This document shows, piece after piece, positions 1 through 8,149 of a DNA stretch of 37,784 nucleotides. The notes beneath the pieces are model-generated. The model ran no database searches, had not been told where the DNA came from, and saw nothing but the letters and a program-made list of their open reading frames with translations. A program made the position numbers and the translations under genes. This DNA is from Halorhodospira abdelmalekii (GTDB taxonomy: Bacteria; Pseudomonadota; Gammaproteobacteria; Nitrococcales; Halorhodospiraceae): assembly GCF_016583625.1 (NCBI RefSeq), contig NZ_NRRN01000031.1:1-37784 (forward strand), in the 5' to 3' direction. Numbering within the stretch: the stretch's first letter is position 1; every line of letters starts with the position of its first letter.

Positions 1-90
1 TTTATCCGGTCGGGAACCGGCCGATGCGTGGAGGGAGGTCAGACCGGGTCATCCTCTGGATGAATCGGCACTCCCGTCGAAGCGCGAAAC

Positions 91-411
91 TCACGCCATA
101 GCGTAAGCTTGGCGGGAGTAGTTCATGGTTCCCTCGGCGATGTCGACCAAGTTGAGCTGCCCCGGTTTTTCCGTCACCAGCGCGAGCGTTGGGGAGTCGT
201 TTAGAAAAACCAGCCCCCAGGGGCTTTGCAACTCGCTGACGACGGTCTCGACGGTAAATAGTGTCGCCGTGTTGCTCTGGCCGGTTGCGCTTGCGTTGCC
301 GTCGCTAGAGCAGCCGCCAAGCAGTACCATGCAGAAGAGCGCTGCAACGGCGGCAGCCGACTTGCTAGCGAATTTGCTCACGCTCGCCTCCGAATCGTCT
401 CGCATGATCAT
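91..411 (-). pseudogene. Truncated PQQ-dependent sugar dehydrogenase-type lipoprotein
   Basis: The 106-residue product starts with a basic and hydrophobic signal sequence ending in the lipobox LLGGC, so it would be an outer-membrane or periplasm-facing lipoprotein. Residues about 53-95 resemble the first blade of soluble aldose sugar dehydrogenases (PQQ-dependent, YliI/Asd type), with a LQSPWGLVFL motif and a VTEKPGQLNLVD stretch. Family members are normally about 350-400 residues with six propeller blades. Here the similarity stops near residue 95 and a TGA follows after an unrelated tail (NYSRQAYAMA). Neither of the other minus-strand frames in bases 1-90 gives recognisable blade sequence. 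I therefore read it as the 5' remnant of a disrupted gene, probably broken near base 115. The family call rests on about 40 residues, so it is moderate. Confidence 0.55.
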
Positions 412-494
412 GTTGTTAGCACCGTAGCGCGGCTCACGCTCGCCCGTCCAGTCAAACGCGCCTGGTCGCGCCTATTGATGTACTATCGACAACC

Positions 495-974
495 ATGTGG
501 GAGAGTGATCGAAATTTCGACAAACGGCTGAGGGAAATCAGCGAAAAATTGAGTGGGTTACTCGAACAGGCCGACCGCGAGCTGGCTCAGGGAAGCGTCA
601 GCGACGCGACTTTGGCACAGCTGATCGAGGTGTATATCAGCACGGACCGAATCTATGCTGAGGTGCATAAACTCTCTGAAGATGCGCTGATTACAGCCCG
701 CGAGTCTTTGGGTGCCGCCGTGCCGAATGCACAACGGGCGACGCGCCGCTGTGTGCTTGAGGGGTTGGTGCGCGACAACAGTGCATTGATCAATCAGGCA
801 TTGGCCGAGTATCGCGAAGCCCGCAGCCGCGGCGAGCACGTACCGAAATTGATGCACGACATCGTCGGCGCGCAGCAACGGGTGAAAGCGTGGCGAGAGG
901 AGTTGCTTGATTTCAACGGCGCAGAGCTGCTCGAAATCCGGCACAACTCCACGCTAGGCGGCAGCACTCACTGA
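495..974 (+). CDS. Hypothetical alpha-helical protein, 159 aa
   Basis: I do not recognise this protein. It has no signal peptide or membrane segment. It is charged and almost entirely helix-like, with heptad-like Leu/Ile spacing in residues 10-50 and 85-145 that suggests helical hairpins or a coiled coil. It starts at an ATG with no Shine-Dalgarno sequence. A -10-like TACTAT ends only about 8 bases upstream, so a leaderless or nearly leaderless mRNA is possible. It stands alone on the plus strand, convergent with the methyltransferase gene 28 bases downstream. Codon use agrees with coding, and the shorter minus-strand frame inside it looks like a shadow. Confidence 0.7.
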   Translation: MWESDRNFDKRLREISEKLSGLLEQADRELAQGSVSDATLAQLIEVYISTDRIYAEVHKLSEDALITARESLGAAVPNAQRATRRCVLEGLVRDNSALINQALAEYREARSRGEHVPKLMHDIVGAQQRVKAWREELLDFNGAELLEIRHNSTLGGSTH

Positions 975-1002
975 GCCTGAACCCACCTCAATTCAGCCAC
1001 GG

Positions 1003-1590
1003 TTACGGCGCTTCCGCCACAACCTGGACAACGTGCGCTTGGCCGCTGTGGTGGCGACCCTCGGAGACCTCACGCTCCAGCTCGCGGAGCAGCAGGAAGC
1101 GTAGGTCGGACAGCTCGTTACCGAGAGTGGTTTGGTCCATCATCAGCTCTGCGCGGGGCGGTCCTCCGGTGCCGTAGCTGAGTTGCCGAGGTGTGTAGGC
1201 CTCAAGGATGAATACACCACCAGGGCGCAGCCCAAGTGCCGCCTGGCGGTGAACTTGGCAGCGAAGATCTGGAGGGAGGTGGCCAAAGATCGAGACGATC
1301 CCCGCCCAAGCGCCGGGCGTGATCGAATACTCGGCGAGATCGGCGCAGACTGTCTCAATCGTGACCCCGTGCTCAGCGGCCAGCCGCTGCGCCTTCTCCA
1401 GCCCCACCGCAGAGGAGTCGACCGCTGTGACTGTGTGGCCGCGCTCGGCGAGCCAGACCGCGTTGCGTCCCTCGCCCTCGGCGAGGAATAGCACCGGTCC
1501 TTCTGGGATTCGCCAAGCTTCGGCGGCGAAGAAGGCGTTAGGGGCGGTGCCGTAGATGTATTCCTTTATTGCGTAGCGTTGATCCCACAA
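1003..1590 (-). CDS. Class I SAM-dependent methyltransferase (TehB-like)
   Basis: This is predicted to transfer a methyl group from S-adenosylmethionine to an unidentified small substrate in the cytoplasm. The family opening WDQRYA..EYIYGTAPNAFF is present. Motif I (VLFLAEGEGRNAVWLA, the SAM-binding glycine loop), the acidic motif II (VTAVDSS) and the late strand motif LRPGGVFILEAYTP follow in order. The frame stays open upstream to 1761, but residues before the WDQRY motif have no family character. A TTG at 1588-1590 is preceded by AAGGGG eight bases away and gives a 195-aa protein of normal family length, so I chose it. An ATG farther upstream (MPTVNL) is the alternative. The gene lies between the tRNA and the unknown 159-aa gene. 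The substrate is unknown. Confidence 0.75.
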   Translation of the reverse strand: MWDQRYAIKEYIYGTAPNAFFAAEAWRIPEGPVLFLAEGEGRNAVWLAERGHTVTAVDSSAVGLEKAQRLAAEHGVTIETVCADLAEYSITPGAWAGIVSIFGHLPPDLRCQVHRQAALGLRPGGVFILEAYTPRQLSYGTGGPPRAELMMDQTTLGNELSDLRFLLLRELEREVSEGRHHSGQAHVVQVVAEAP

Positions 1591-1845
1591 GAGCAATTCC
1601 CCTTTGAAGGTGGGTATGTGTGGTGCCTCAAGGCCTTGCTCTAGATTCACCGTAGGCATGCCGATACCGTAACCGATCTGGCACGTGGCGTCACGGATGT
1701 GCCCGGCTTGCAGCCAAGCGAGCTTGGCGTATGTCGTGCCGGGGCAGGACTGCCAGACCACCGGGCTTGGGAGCCCCAGGGGAGCCCAGACAATGCGGCG
1801 GCGAACGGAGAAAGGCGTGGCGTTGTTCTAAGCGCTTGATCTTAT

Positions 1846-1922
1846 TGGTGGGCCCAGCAGGACTCGAACCTGCAACCAATGGATTATGAGTCCACTGCTC
1901 TAACCAATTGAGCTATAGGCCC
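1846..1922 (-). tRNA. ileX: tRNA-Ile2 (CAT anticodon)
   Basis: On the minus strand the 77-nt sequence folds as a cloverleaf. The acceptor stem GGGCCTA pairs with TGGGCCC (one G-T pair) and is followed by A and an encoded CCA. The D arm carries GGTTAGAGC, the anticodon loop is CTCATAA, and the T arm contains GGTTCGAGTCC. The CAT anticodon allows elongator Met or Ile2, whose C34 TilS changes to lysidine. I prefer Ile2 because the GC-rich acceptor and T stem resemble ileX and because E. coli carries ileX directly downstream of rpoD, as here. Met is the alternative. Confidence 0.92.
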
Positions 1923-1938
1923 TTTTAAGGATTAAAGT

Positions 1939-1994
1939 GCGCGGTACGCTATGCCCAAGGGGGGGGAGGGGGGGAGGGCGATAACGCACCGCGC
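1939..1994 (-). terminator. Large hairpin with C-rich loop after rpoD
   Basis: In the minus-strand RNA, GCGCGGUGCGUUAU pairs along all 14 positions with AUAGCGUACCGCGC, using two G-U pairs. A GCCC/GGGC extension encloses a loop made only of pyrimidines (runs of C7 and C8). On the plus strand the two G-U positions become A-C mismatches, so the fold favours the rpoD transcript. It lies 45 bases after the rpoD stop and 16 before the tRNA. There is no clean U-run (ACTTTAATCC follows), so it may be a terminator, a 3'-end stabiliser or an rpoD/tRNA processing signal. Confidence 0.55.
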
Positions 1995-2039
1995 AGGACT
2001 CGTCGTACTCAGCCGCGTCGATCCTCGCGACTGTGCTCT

Positions 2040-3848
2040 TTACTCCTCCAGGAAGCTGCGCAGTGCCTCCGAACGCGTCGGGTGGCGGAGCTTACGCAGG
2101 GCCTTGGCTTCAATCTGACGAATACGCTCGCGCGTTACGTCGAACTGCTTGCCGACCTCCTCCAGGGTGTGATCGGTGTTCATGTCGATGCCGAACCGCA
2201 TGCGCAGGACCTTAGCCTCGCGCGGAGTCAGCCCTGATAGTACCTCACGCACCGATTCACGCAACCCCTCCGAGGTCGCCGAGTCGACCGGCGAGGTCAC
2301 ACTGGTGTCCTCAATGAAGTCGCCAAGGTGGCTGTCCTCATCATCGCCGATCGGTGTCTCCATCGAGATCGGCTCTTTAGCGATCTTGAGCACCTTGCGC
2401 ACCTTGTCCTCGGGCATGTCCATGCGTTCAGCGAGCTCTTCGGGGGTCGCCTCGCGTCCCATCTCCTGCAGCATCTGCCGCGAGACCCGGTTCAGCTTAT
2501 TGATCGTCTCGATCATGTGGACCGGGATGCGGATGGTGCGCGCTTGATCGGCGATCGACCGGGTAATGGCCTGACGGATCCACCACGTCGCATAGGTGGA
2601 GAACTTGTAGCCCCGCCGGTACTCGAACTTATCGACCGCCTTCATCAGGCCGATGTTCCCCTCTTGGATTAAATCGAGAAACTGCAAGCCGCGGTTAGTG
2701 TACTTCTTGGCGATCGAGATCACCAAGCGCAGGTTGGCCTCTACCATCTCCTTCTTGGCGCGCTGCGCCTTAGCCTCGCCCATCGACATGCGCCGATTGA
2801 TCTCTTTGATCTCGGTGACCGACAGCGCGTTGCGCTGCTCGATGGCTCGCATCTCTTCCTGGGCGCGGCGGATTTGTTCGGCGTAGGGCTTGATGCGTTC
2901 GGCACACGTATCGCCAACAGCAAGTCGCTCATCCAGCCACGCAGGGTCGGTCTCCCGGCTTTGGAAGTCGCGGACGAAGGCTTTGCGCGCCATTCCGCCC
3001 GTGCGCGTGCAGATTGCCATGATCTCGCGTTCGCGTTGGCGGATCGTATCGACAGTTGCACGCAGGCGGTCAGCGATGGTGTCGATCACTTTAGGCGTGA
3101 ATTTCACCATCAAGAAGAGGGTGCGCAATTCGGCGCGTAGCGGCTCAAGGCGCGCGGCATCGGAGCCGTGCTCGCTGAGCAGATCCTGCATCTCATCGTA
3201 GGCTGCACGCAGTCGCGCGAAGACCTCACGCACGGCCTCGGGGTCGGGGCCGATCTCCGGGGCCGCCCCTTCGCCCTCATCATCACCACTCTCTCCGGTC
3301 GGGGGCGGGCTTGCGCTCTCCTCGCCTGGAGCGTCGTCGCGATCACGAAAGCCAGCGACGATGTCTGTCAAGCGAATTTCACCCGCCTCGGCCCGCTCGT
3401 GCAGCATCAGCAGCTGACGCGAGGCTTCGGGGTAGGCTGAAAGCGCCTCTAGAGCACCGTCGAGGCCGTCTTCGATGCGCTTGGCGAGCTGAATTTCACC
3501 CTCACGGGTCAGCAATTCAACTGAGCCCATCTCGCGCATGTACATGCGCACGGGATCAGTGGTACGGCCAAATTCGGCGTCGACGGCAGCGAGGGCAGCG
3601 GCGGCCTCTTCGGCCTCGTCTTCATCGGTCGGGACCGCAGCTTCCGCTAGCAGCAATTCATCGGAGTCGGGGGCCGTCTCGTGGACGTTGATCCCCATAT
3701 CGTTGATCATCCCGATGATGTCTTCGATCTGTTCCGGATCGACGATATCGTCGGGCAGGTGGTCGTTCACCTCCGCGTAGGTCAGAAAACCTTGCTCTTT
3801 GCCTTTGGCGATGAGCTGCTTGATTTGTGACTGCTGATCCTGTGACAT
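2040..3848 (-). CDS. rpoD: RNA polymerase primary sigma factor RpoD (sigma70)
   Basis: This is the housekeeping sigma factor that directs RNA polymerase to -35/-10 promoters. Region 1.1 ([21 protein letters not shown] onward), region 1.2 ([19 protein letters not shown]), region 2 ([20 protein letters not shown], then [18 protein letters not shown]), region 3 and region 4.2 ([20 protein letters not shown]) are all present. An acidic low-complexity stretch near residues 165-205 is the gammaproteobacterial non-conserved insert. I chose the ATG at 3848 (602 aa) because family proteins begin just before QSQ(I/L)K. An in-frame ATG at 3890 would add 14 unconserved residues. It is the last protein gene of the rpsU-yqeY-dnaG-rpoD operon. 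Confidence 0.97.
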   Translation of the reverse strand: MSQDQQSQIKQLIAKGKEQGFLTYAEVNDHLPDDIVDPEQIEDIIGMINDMGINVHETAPDSDELLLAEAAVPTDEDEAEEAAAALAAVDAEFGRTTDPVRMYMREMGSVELLTREGEIQLAKRIEDGLDGALEALSAYPEASRQLLMLHERAEAGEIRLTDIVAGFRDRDDAPGEESASPPPTGESGDDEGEGAAPEIGPDPEAVREVFARLRAAYDEMQDLLSEHGSDAARLEPLRAELRTLFLMVKFTPKVIDTIADRLRATVDTIRQREREIMAICTRTGGMARKAFVRDFQSRETDPAWLDERLAVGDTCAERIKPYAEQIRRAQEEMRAIEQRNALSVTEIKEINRRMSMGEAKAQRAKKEMVEANLRLVISIAKKYTNRGLQFLDLIQEGNIGLMKAVDKFEYRRGYKFSTYATWWIRQAITRSIADQARTIRIPVHMIETINKLNRVSRQMLQEMGREATPEELAERMDMPEDKVRKVLKIAKEPISMETPIGDDEDSHLGDFIEDTSVTSPVDSATSEGLRESVREVLSGLTPREAKVLRMRFGIDMNTDHTLEEVGKQFDVTRERIRQIEAKALRKLRHPTRSEALRSFLEE

Positions 3849-3977
3849 AGGTGCTCGATCAGGTTCGCTGTTGCTCGTGGGGATGGCCATCCGAAGACGG
3901 AACCGCTTAGCTTATCCCGAGCCTGTGTCGGGGACAAGAGCGGCCGCTGTGCGCGGATGGGCTCGATTGTTCGCGTA

Positions 3978-4004
3978 GCACCGGCGCCACGGGGCGCCCG
4001 GTGC
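3978..4004 (-). other. GC-rich hairpin in the dnaG-rpoD gap
   Basis: The arms GCACCGGCGCC and GGCGCCCGGTGC pair with a single bulge around the tetraloop ACGG, between dnaG and rpoD. No U-tract follows on the minus strand, so this is not a standard terminator. In E. coli the equivalent gap carries an RNase E processing site that separates dnaG from rpoD mRNA. A similar processing or stabilising role here is inference. Confidence 0.4.
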
Positions 4005-4070
4005 GGCCGGCATGAGGGGAGCGGGCGCCCCGCAGTGCCGGGTGCTGTTTGTGTCGCCTGCCGTATCGCG

Positions 4071-6041
4071 CTACGGCTGGAGTCGAAAGCGTTTGCGCAA
4101 CTCTGCCACCTCACGCTGCTCCTCGTCGCTCAGGCCGCTGTGTTGTCGGCGTCGATCCAGCAGCAGCTGAAGCCGCTGTGCGGCGCGCAGGCGCTCCCCG
4201 AGCGCTGCCTGTCCGGTCTCATTGGTGTCGGGGGCCTCCAGCATCCCGATCAATCGTGCCTGTTCGCCATCAAGGATGCGTTCCTCGACGCGGGTTAGGG
4301 CGTCGAGGAGTTCCGCTGCTTGGTCGTTGCCGAACTCCGCGTGTTGCCAGGTCGCTAGCTGCTTAAGGGGCTCCTCGTGCTTCGTGGCACGGAAACGCTC
4401 CAAAAGCCTCGCGGTGGTAATCTGGGGGTCGCGGCGCGCGATTTCAAGGAGCTGTTGCAGCAGCTCGAGGCCGTCGATATCGCGATCCGCGAAGCGATCC
4501 GGTTCGCCTGCCTGCTGTGCCAGCTTGGGTTCCTGAAGGAGTAGGGCGATGGCGTGATAGATCGGCGTGCGCCGAATTACGGAGTCGGAATGTGGGGCTG
4601 CTGCGCCCGCTGCTGCGTTTGAGCCGGCTGGTAGCGAGCCGTGCGGGGGCGCCGTTGAGTGCGTGGGCGAGGGGGAGGCGACCGTGGCATGGCCGGTGTG
4701 CCCTCTGTGGTTGGTTCCGGATGGAGCGCCCGGGTGCTGCGCTCCGATGGCAGGGCCGCGGTCGCGCTGTTGCAGCAGTTGGTCGATGCGTTGTGGATCA
4801 GTGTGGGTCAGATCGCTGAGCCGGCCGATCAGGGTTTCGCGTAATAGACTCGCCGGCATCCGCTTGAGGGTGCGGGCCGCGCGCTGCAGCAGTCGGTTGC
4901 GGCCATCGACCGTGGCGAGGTCGCAGTTTTCGCTGAGCTGAGTGAGAAAGTGCTCGCCCATCGGTGCAGCCTCGGTGAGCCGCTGTTCGAAGGCTGCGCG
5001 CCCCTCGCTGCGGACTAGATCGTCGGGGTCGCTATTGTCCGGGAGCAGTAAGACGCGCACTTCGTGATCACCTTGAACGATGGGTAGGAGATCCTCGGTC
5101 GCGCGTAGGGCGGCAGTGCGTCCTGCCTGATCACCATCGAAGCAGAGTACGGTCGCTGCGGCGCTGCGCAGCAAGATCAGGGCTTGCTCGCGGCTTGTCG
5201 CCGTGCCGAGTGTGGCAACTGCCCCGCGGATACCGGCCTGTGCTAGGGCGATGACGTCCATGTAGCCCTCAACCACGATCAGCCGTTGCGGGCGTTGTTC
5301 CTGTTGTAGCGCGTGGTAGAGCCCGTAGATCTCGCGCCCCTTTTGAAAGACGGGCGTCTCCGGTGAGTTCAGGTACTTAGGCTCAGCATCGCCAATCGTG
5401 CGGGCGCCGAAGCCGATTACACGTCCGCGGCGGTCGTGGATGGGAAAGGTGATGCGATCACGAAAGCGGTCATAGCGTCGGTCATCTCGTTCGACAATAA
5501 GCCCGGCACGGATCGCTGGACGGGGATCGTCGAACTGCTTAAGGAGCTGATTCCAGCCGGGTGGGGCGAAGCCGATGCCGAAGGTGGCCGCGATTTCGCC
5601 GCTGATCCCGCGTCGCTGCAGATAGTCGATGGCGGCCTGGCGCGCCGGGTGGGTGCGAAGCGCTTGGCGAAAGAAGCGGTCGGCCTGCTCGAGGACTTCG
5701 TAGAGTGGGGCGTGGTCGTGGGCGGGGGTGCGTCCGGGGGCGTGCTCAGGGAGCGAGACGCCGGCCCGAGCGGCCAGTTCGGCGACCGCATCGCGAAAGC
5801 CGAGGCGATCGTAGGCCATTAAAAAGCCGATAGCCGTGCCGTAGGCGCCACATCCGAAGCAGCGGTAGGTCTGCCGGTCGGGGCTGACCGTAAAGGAGGG
5901 GGTGCGTTCCTCGTGAAAGGGGCACCGCACCTTAAAATTGACGCCTGCCCTGCGCAGCGGCAGACGTTCGCCGATAACCGCAACGATGTCAGTACGGTGC
6001 AGGATGTCGTCGATGACTTCTTGCGGAATGAGCCCCGCCAT
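4071..6041 (-). CDS. dnaG: DNA primase DnaG
   Basis: DnaG makes RNA primers for Okazaki fragments and works with the DnaB helicase at the fork. The N-terminal CHC2 zinc finger is intact (C40, H43, C61, C64). The TOPRIM polymerase core carries the acidic motif VVEGYMDVIAL and the metal-binding motif CFDGDQAGRTAA. The C-terminal helical part is the DnaB-binding domain. At 656 aa it is longer than the roughly 580-aa E. coli enzyme. The extra length is mostly a Pro/Gly/His/Ser-rich linker, about residues 420-485, between the core and the DnaB-binding domain. It starts 10 bases after the yqeY stop, so it is co-transcribed with yqeY and rpsU. Confidence 0.96.
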   Translation of the reverse strand: MAGLIPQEVIDDILHRTDIVAVIGERLPLRRAGVNFKVRCPFHEERTPSFTVSPDRQTYRCFGCGAYGTAIGFLMAYDRLGFRDAVAELAARAGVSLPEHAPGRTPAHDHAPLYEVLEQADRFFRQALRTHPARQAAIDYLQRRGISGEIAATFGIGFAPPGWNQLLKQFDDPRPAIRAGLIVERDDRRYDRFRDRITFPIHDRRGRVIGFGARTIGDAEPKYLNSPETPVFQKGREIYGLYHALQQEQRPQRLIVVEGYMDVIALAQAGIRGAVATLGTATSREQALILLRSAAATVLCFDGDQAGRTAALRATEDLLPIVQGDHEVRVLLLPDNSDPDDLVRSEGRAAFEQRLTEAAPMGEHFLTQLSENCDLATVDGRNRLLQRAARTLKRMPASLLRETLIGRLSDLTHTDPQRIDQLLQQRDRGPAIGAQHPGAPSGTNHRGHTGHATVASPSPTHSTAPPHGSLPAGSNAAAGAAAPHSDSVIRRTPIYHAIALLLQEPKLAQQAGEPDRFADRDIDGLELLQQLLEIARRDPQITTARLLERFRATKHEEPLKQLATWQHAEFGNDQAAELLDALTRVEERILDGEQARLIGMLEAPDTNETGQAALGERLRAAQRLQLLLDRRRQHSGLSDEEQREVAELRKRFRLQP

Positions 6042-6051
6042 CCGCTATCGA

Positions 6052-6516
6052 CTACGACCCGCTGAGTCGCGCCTTGACCTGTGCGCTGACGGCGCCGAGG
6101 TCGGCGCGCCCTAAAAGCTGCGGCTTAATCTGTGCCATTACGCGGCCCATGTCCTTGATTGAGGAGGCGCCGCTGTTGGCAATGGCCGCCTCAATCGTCT
6201 CCTCAACCTCTTGCGCGCTGGCGGGCTCGGGCAGTAGCTCGCCGATGATATCGGCCTCGCGCTCCTCGGCAGCGGCGCGCTCGGACTCACCAGCGGCGTG
6301 ATACTGCTGTGCGGCCTCGCGGCACTGTTTGATGACCTTACTGAGCACCTCAATCGCCGCCGCATCATCGCTGTCGAGATCGACGCGCTCATCGACCTCG
6401 CGTTGTTTGATGGCGGCCGAGGCTCCGCGCAGCACGCCGAGGCGCTCCTTGTCACCGGCGCGCATCGCCGTCTTGATCGCCTCAAGCAGTTGCTTCTTGA
6501 TTGAAGGGGTGTCCAT
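6052..6516 (-). CDS. yqeY: GatB/YqeY domain protein
   Basis: This 154-aa protein belongs to the YqeY family, which shares the tRNA-interacting C-terminal helical domain of the GatB amidotransferase subunit. Family signatures are the N-terminal MRAGDKERLGVLRGASAAIKQ block and the C-terminal SSIKDMGRVMAQIKPQLLGRA block. It has no catalytic domain, and its precise role (possibly tRNA-linked) is not settled. The position between rpsU and dnaG is common in Gammaproteobacteria outside the enterics and supports the assignment. A GGAG lies just upstream of the ATG. It is complete and of normal length. Confidence 0.92.
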   Translation of the reverse strand: MDTPSIKKQLLEAIKTAMRAGDKERLGVLRGASAAIKQREVDERVDLDSDDAAAIEVLSKVIKQCREAAQQYHAAGESERAAAEEREADIIGELLPEPASAQEVEETIEAAIANSGASSIKDMGRVMAQIKPQLLGRADLGAVSAQVKARLSGS

Positions 6517-6544
6517 GGGGCTCCGGTCACTCAGAGGGTGCGGC

Positions 6545-6760
6545 TTAATAGGCGCGTTGTCGCCGTTGCTGCTCCCGCTGCAACCGTTTCATGTGGCGTT
6601 TCACCGCGGCAGCTTGCTTTCGCTTGCGAACCTGGGTCGGTTTTTCGTAATACTCACGACGGCGAATCTCGGAGAGGACACCGGCCTTCTCGCAGGAGCG
6701 CTTGAATCGCCGCAGCGCCACTTCGAACGGCTCGTTTTCGCGGACTTTGACAATCGGCAT
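6545..6760 (-). CDS. rpsU: 30S ribosomal protein S21
   Basis: S21 is a small basic protein on the 30S platform near the anti-Shine-Dalgarno region of 16S rRNA, where it helps initiation. The whole 71-aa sequence is recognisable, from [20 protein letters not shown] through the [15 protein letters not shown] block to an Arg/Gln/Lys-rich tail. It is the first gene of the macromolecular-synthesis operon, 28 bases before yqeY. It is driven by the promoter at 6895-6924, leaving a leader of roughly 130 bases. AAGGG lies about nine bases before the ATG. Confidence 0.97.
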   Translation of the reverse strand: MPIVKVRENEPFEVALRRFKRSCEKAGVLSEIRRREYYEKPTQVRKRKQAAAVKRHMKRLQREQQRRQRAY

Positions 6761-6894
6761 GCGTGTTTCGCCCTTTCTCTTTCCTGTCTATGGGTCAGTT
6801 CATTAGCCCCGTCGCTCGCTGTGCAAGACAGCAACAACGAACACGGCAACCGCAGGGGCTTTTGCCTCAAGCGGCGACAACTATGCAAACGAGC

Positions 6895-6924
6895 AGTATA
6901 GCGGGTGTTCGGTTGCGACTTCAA
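6895..6924 (-). promoter_or_regulatory. Sigma70 promoter of rpsU-yqeY-dnaG-rpoD
   Basis: On the minus strand a -35 box TTGAAG and a -10 box TATACT are separated by 18 bases. They sit about 135 bases upstream of the rpsU ATG, in the gap after the acyltransferase gene. Five of six -10 positions match the consensus. No better candidate was seen in the gap. Confidence 0.65.
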
Positions 6925-6987
6925 CTGCTGCGGCGCTTTGCTTCATGCGGGTCGCCTGGCTGCCGAGCCGGGCCGGACGATGGGGCA

Positions 6988-7012
6988 GCGAGCCAAGCGA
7001 GCCAAGCGAGCC
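6988..7012. repeat. 9-bp tandem repeat (2.8 copies)
   Basis: The unit GCGAGCCAA occurs twice in a row and is followed by a partial GCGAGCC. It lies just past the stop codon of the acyltransferase gene. It is probably a slippage duplication. I see no coding or regulatory role. Confidence 0.7.
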
Positions 7013-7034
7013 GCGATCCGGCTTGTTGCCGTTG

Positions 7035-7991
7035 TTACTGCTGCCGCTGACCACTGCTGGCACGGCTGCTATCACTGCCTTTTCGCCCTTTCCGCTGCCG
7101 TCGTGGGTAGCGGCGGCTACCGTCAGGGCAAGTGGCAAAGCGCTTATAAGTCCACTGATACTGTGTCGGGGCCTTTTGCACACACGCCTCTACGCCGCGA
7201 TTCAATGCAGCGGTGGCGATGTGCGGATCGGCGGCGGCGACCCCCTCTGGCGCTGGCAGGAAGTGTAGCTCGAAGCCGCCCCCCGCGGGCAACCGTTTGG
7301 CAAAACCGAACACGACGGCGGCCTGGCTCTTATGAGCGAGGCGGCTAGCGAGGGTCATCGTCTTGGCCGGTACGCCGAAAAAGGGCGCAAACGGCTCGCT
7401 CCCGGCGGGCTCCTGATCCGGCAGGATGCCGACGACCTCGCCGGCTCGCAGGGCACGAATCAGGGCGCGGATACCTTGGGTGTCGGCCGGCAACATGCGG
7501 GCGCCGTTGCGCGTGCGCCCGCGCACGAGCAACGGCTCCAGGGCACTTTGGCGGGGTGGGCGGTAGAGTGCGGTCAGCGGATAGCGTGCGGCCACCCAGA
7601 GGTTGAGTAGTTCCCAGCAGCCAAGATGGGGGGCCAGCAAGATTAGGCCGCGGCCGCTGCCCAGCGCCTTCTCCAGGTGGTGGTGGCCATGAACGGCGCG
7701 GACCCAGCGTCGGGTGATGCGTTCGGCATCGCCCGTAAGCACCGGGCCGAGTTCCAGAGCTGTCTTGCAGGTCTCGATTAGCGCGCGGCGCTGCAGTCGC
7801 CGGCGTTGTGCCTCGGAGCGTGCCGGGAAGCAGAGCGCGAGGTTGATGGCGCTGATAAGCCGCAGATGGTTCGGGACTCGCGCTAAGAGCTGACCTAGGA
7901 CCCAGCCGGAGCCGTGGAGCAACGGCAGCGGGCAGCGTCCTAACAGGCGCATTACCCTCTCGATCCAGCCCGTTGCCCTCTCTTTGCTCAC
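7035..7991 (-). CDS. LpxL/HtrB-type lipid A acyltransferase family protein
   Basis: Members transfer a fatty acyl chain from acyl-ACP to the Kdo2-lipid A precursor at the inner membrane. The H-X4-E catalytic motif appears as HLGCWE at about residue 120. Other family blocks are LYRPPRQ, GEVVGILPDQEP, the FFGVPAKTMTLASRLA stretch and QYQWTYKRF near the C-terminus. At 318 aa it has family length. The Arg/Gly/Ser-rich last 30 residues are not conserved. It could be a primary (LpxL) or secondary (LpxM) acyltransferase, and the sequence alone does not decide. It sits alone upstream of the rpsU operon on the same strand, with rpsU carrying its own promoter. Confidence 0.88.
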   Translation of the reverse strand: MSKERATGWIERVMRLLGRCPLPLLHGSGWVLGQLLARVPNHLRLISAINLALCFPARSEAQRRRLQRRALIETCKTALELGPVLTGDAERITRRWVRAVHGHHHLEKALGSGRGLILLAPHLGCWELLNLWVAARYPLTALYRPPRQSALEPLLVRGRTRNGARMLPADTQGIRALIRALRAGEVVGILPDQEPAGSEPFAPFFGVPAKTMTLASRLAHKSQAAVVFGFAKRLPAGGGFELHFLPAPEGVAAADPHIATAALNRGVEACVQKAPTQYQWTYKRFATCPDGSRRYPRRQRKGRKGSDSSRASSGQRQQ

Positions 7992-8149
7992 GGTTTGCTC
8001 ACTGTATCTGTCCGCCCCTTTGCCCGCTGCCTGCCGCAGCCCAAGTCAGCCGGGCCAGTCTACCAAGAGCGCCTGTGGTTTTGGGGTCGCATTAGCCGCT
8101 ACACTAGACTGAGGAACGTATCGTAGACGCGATTAGAGGGGGTTAGGCG

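Noticed and set aside
1-90. Possible end of another gene or mobile element in the first 90 bases
   Set aside because: Several frames are open for short distances on both strands, but none shows a recognisable motif and the window cuts the region.
1846-1922. tRNA-Ile2 as an integration site of a mobile island
   Set aside because: No integrase gene and no duplicated tRNA 3' end were found in the window, and the flanking genes are the conserved rpoD operon.
1959-1978. G-run region as a sequencing artefact
   Set aside because: The runs sit symmetrically within a long stem with compensating G-U pairs, so a real structured element is more likely, though the exact G counts could be off.
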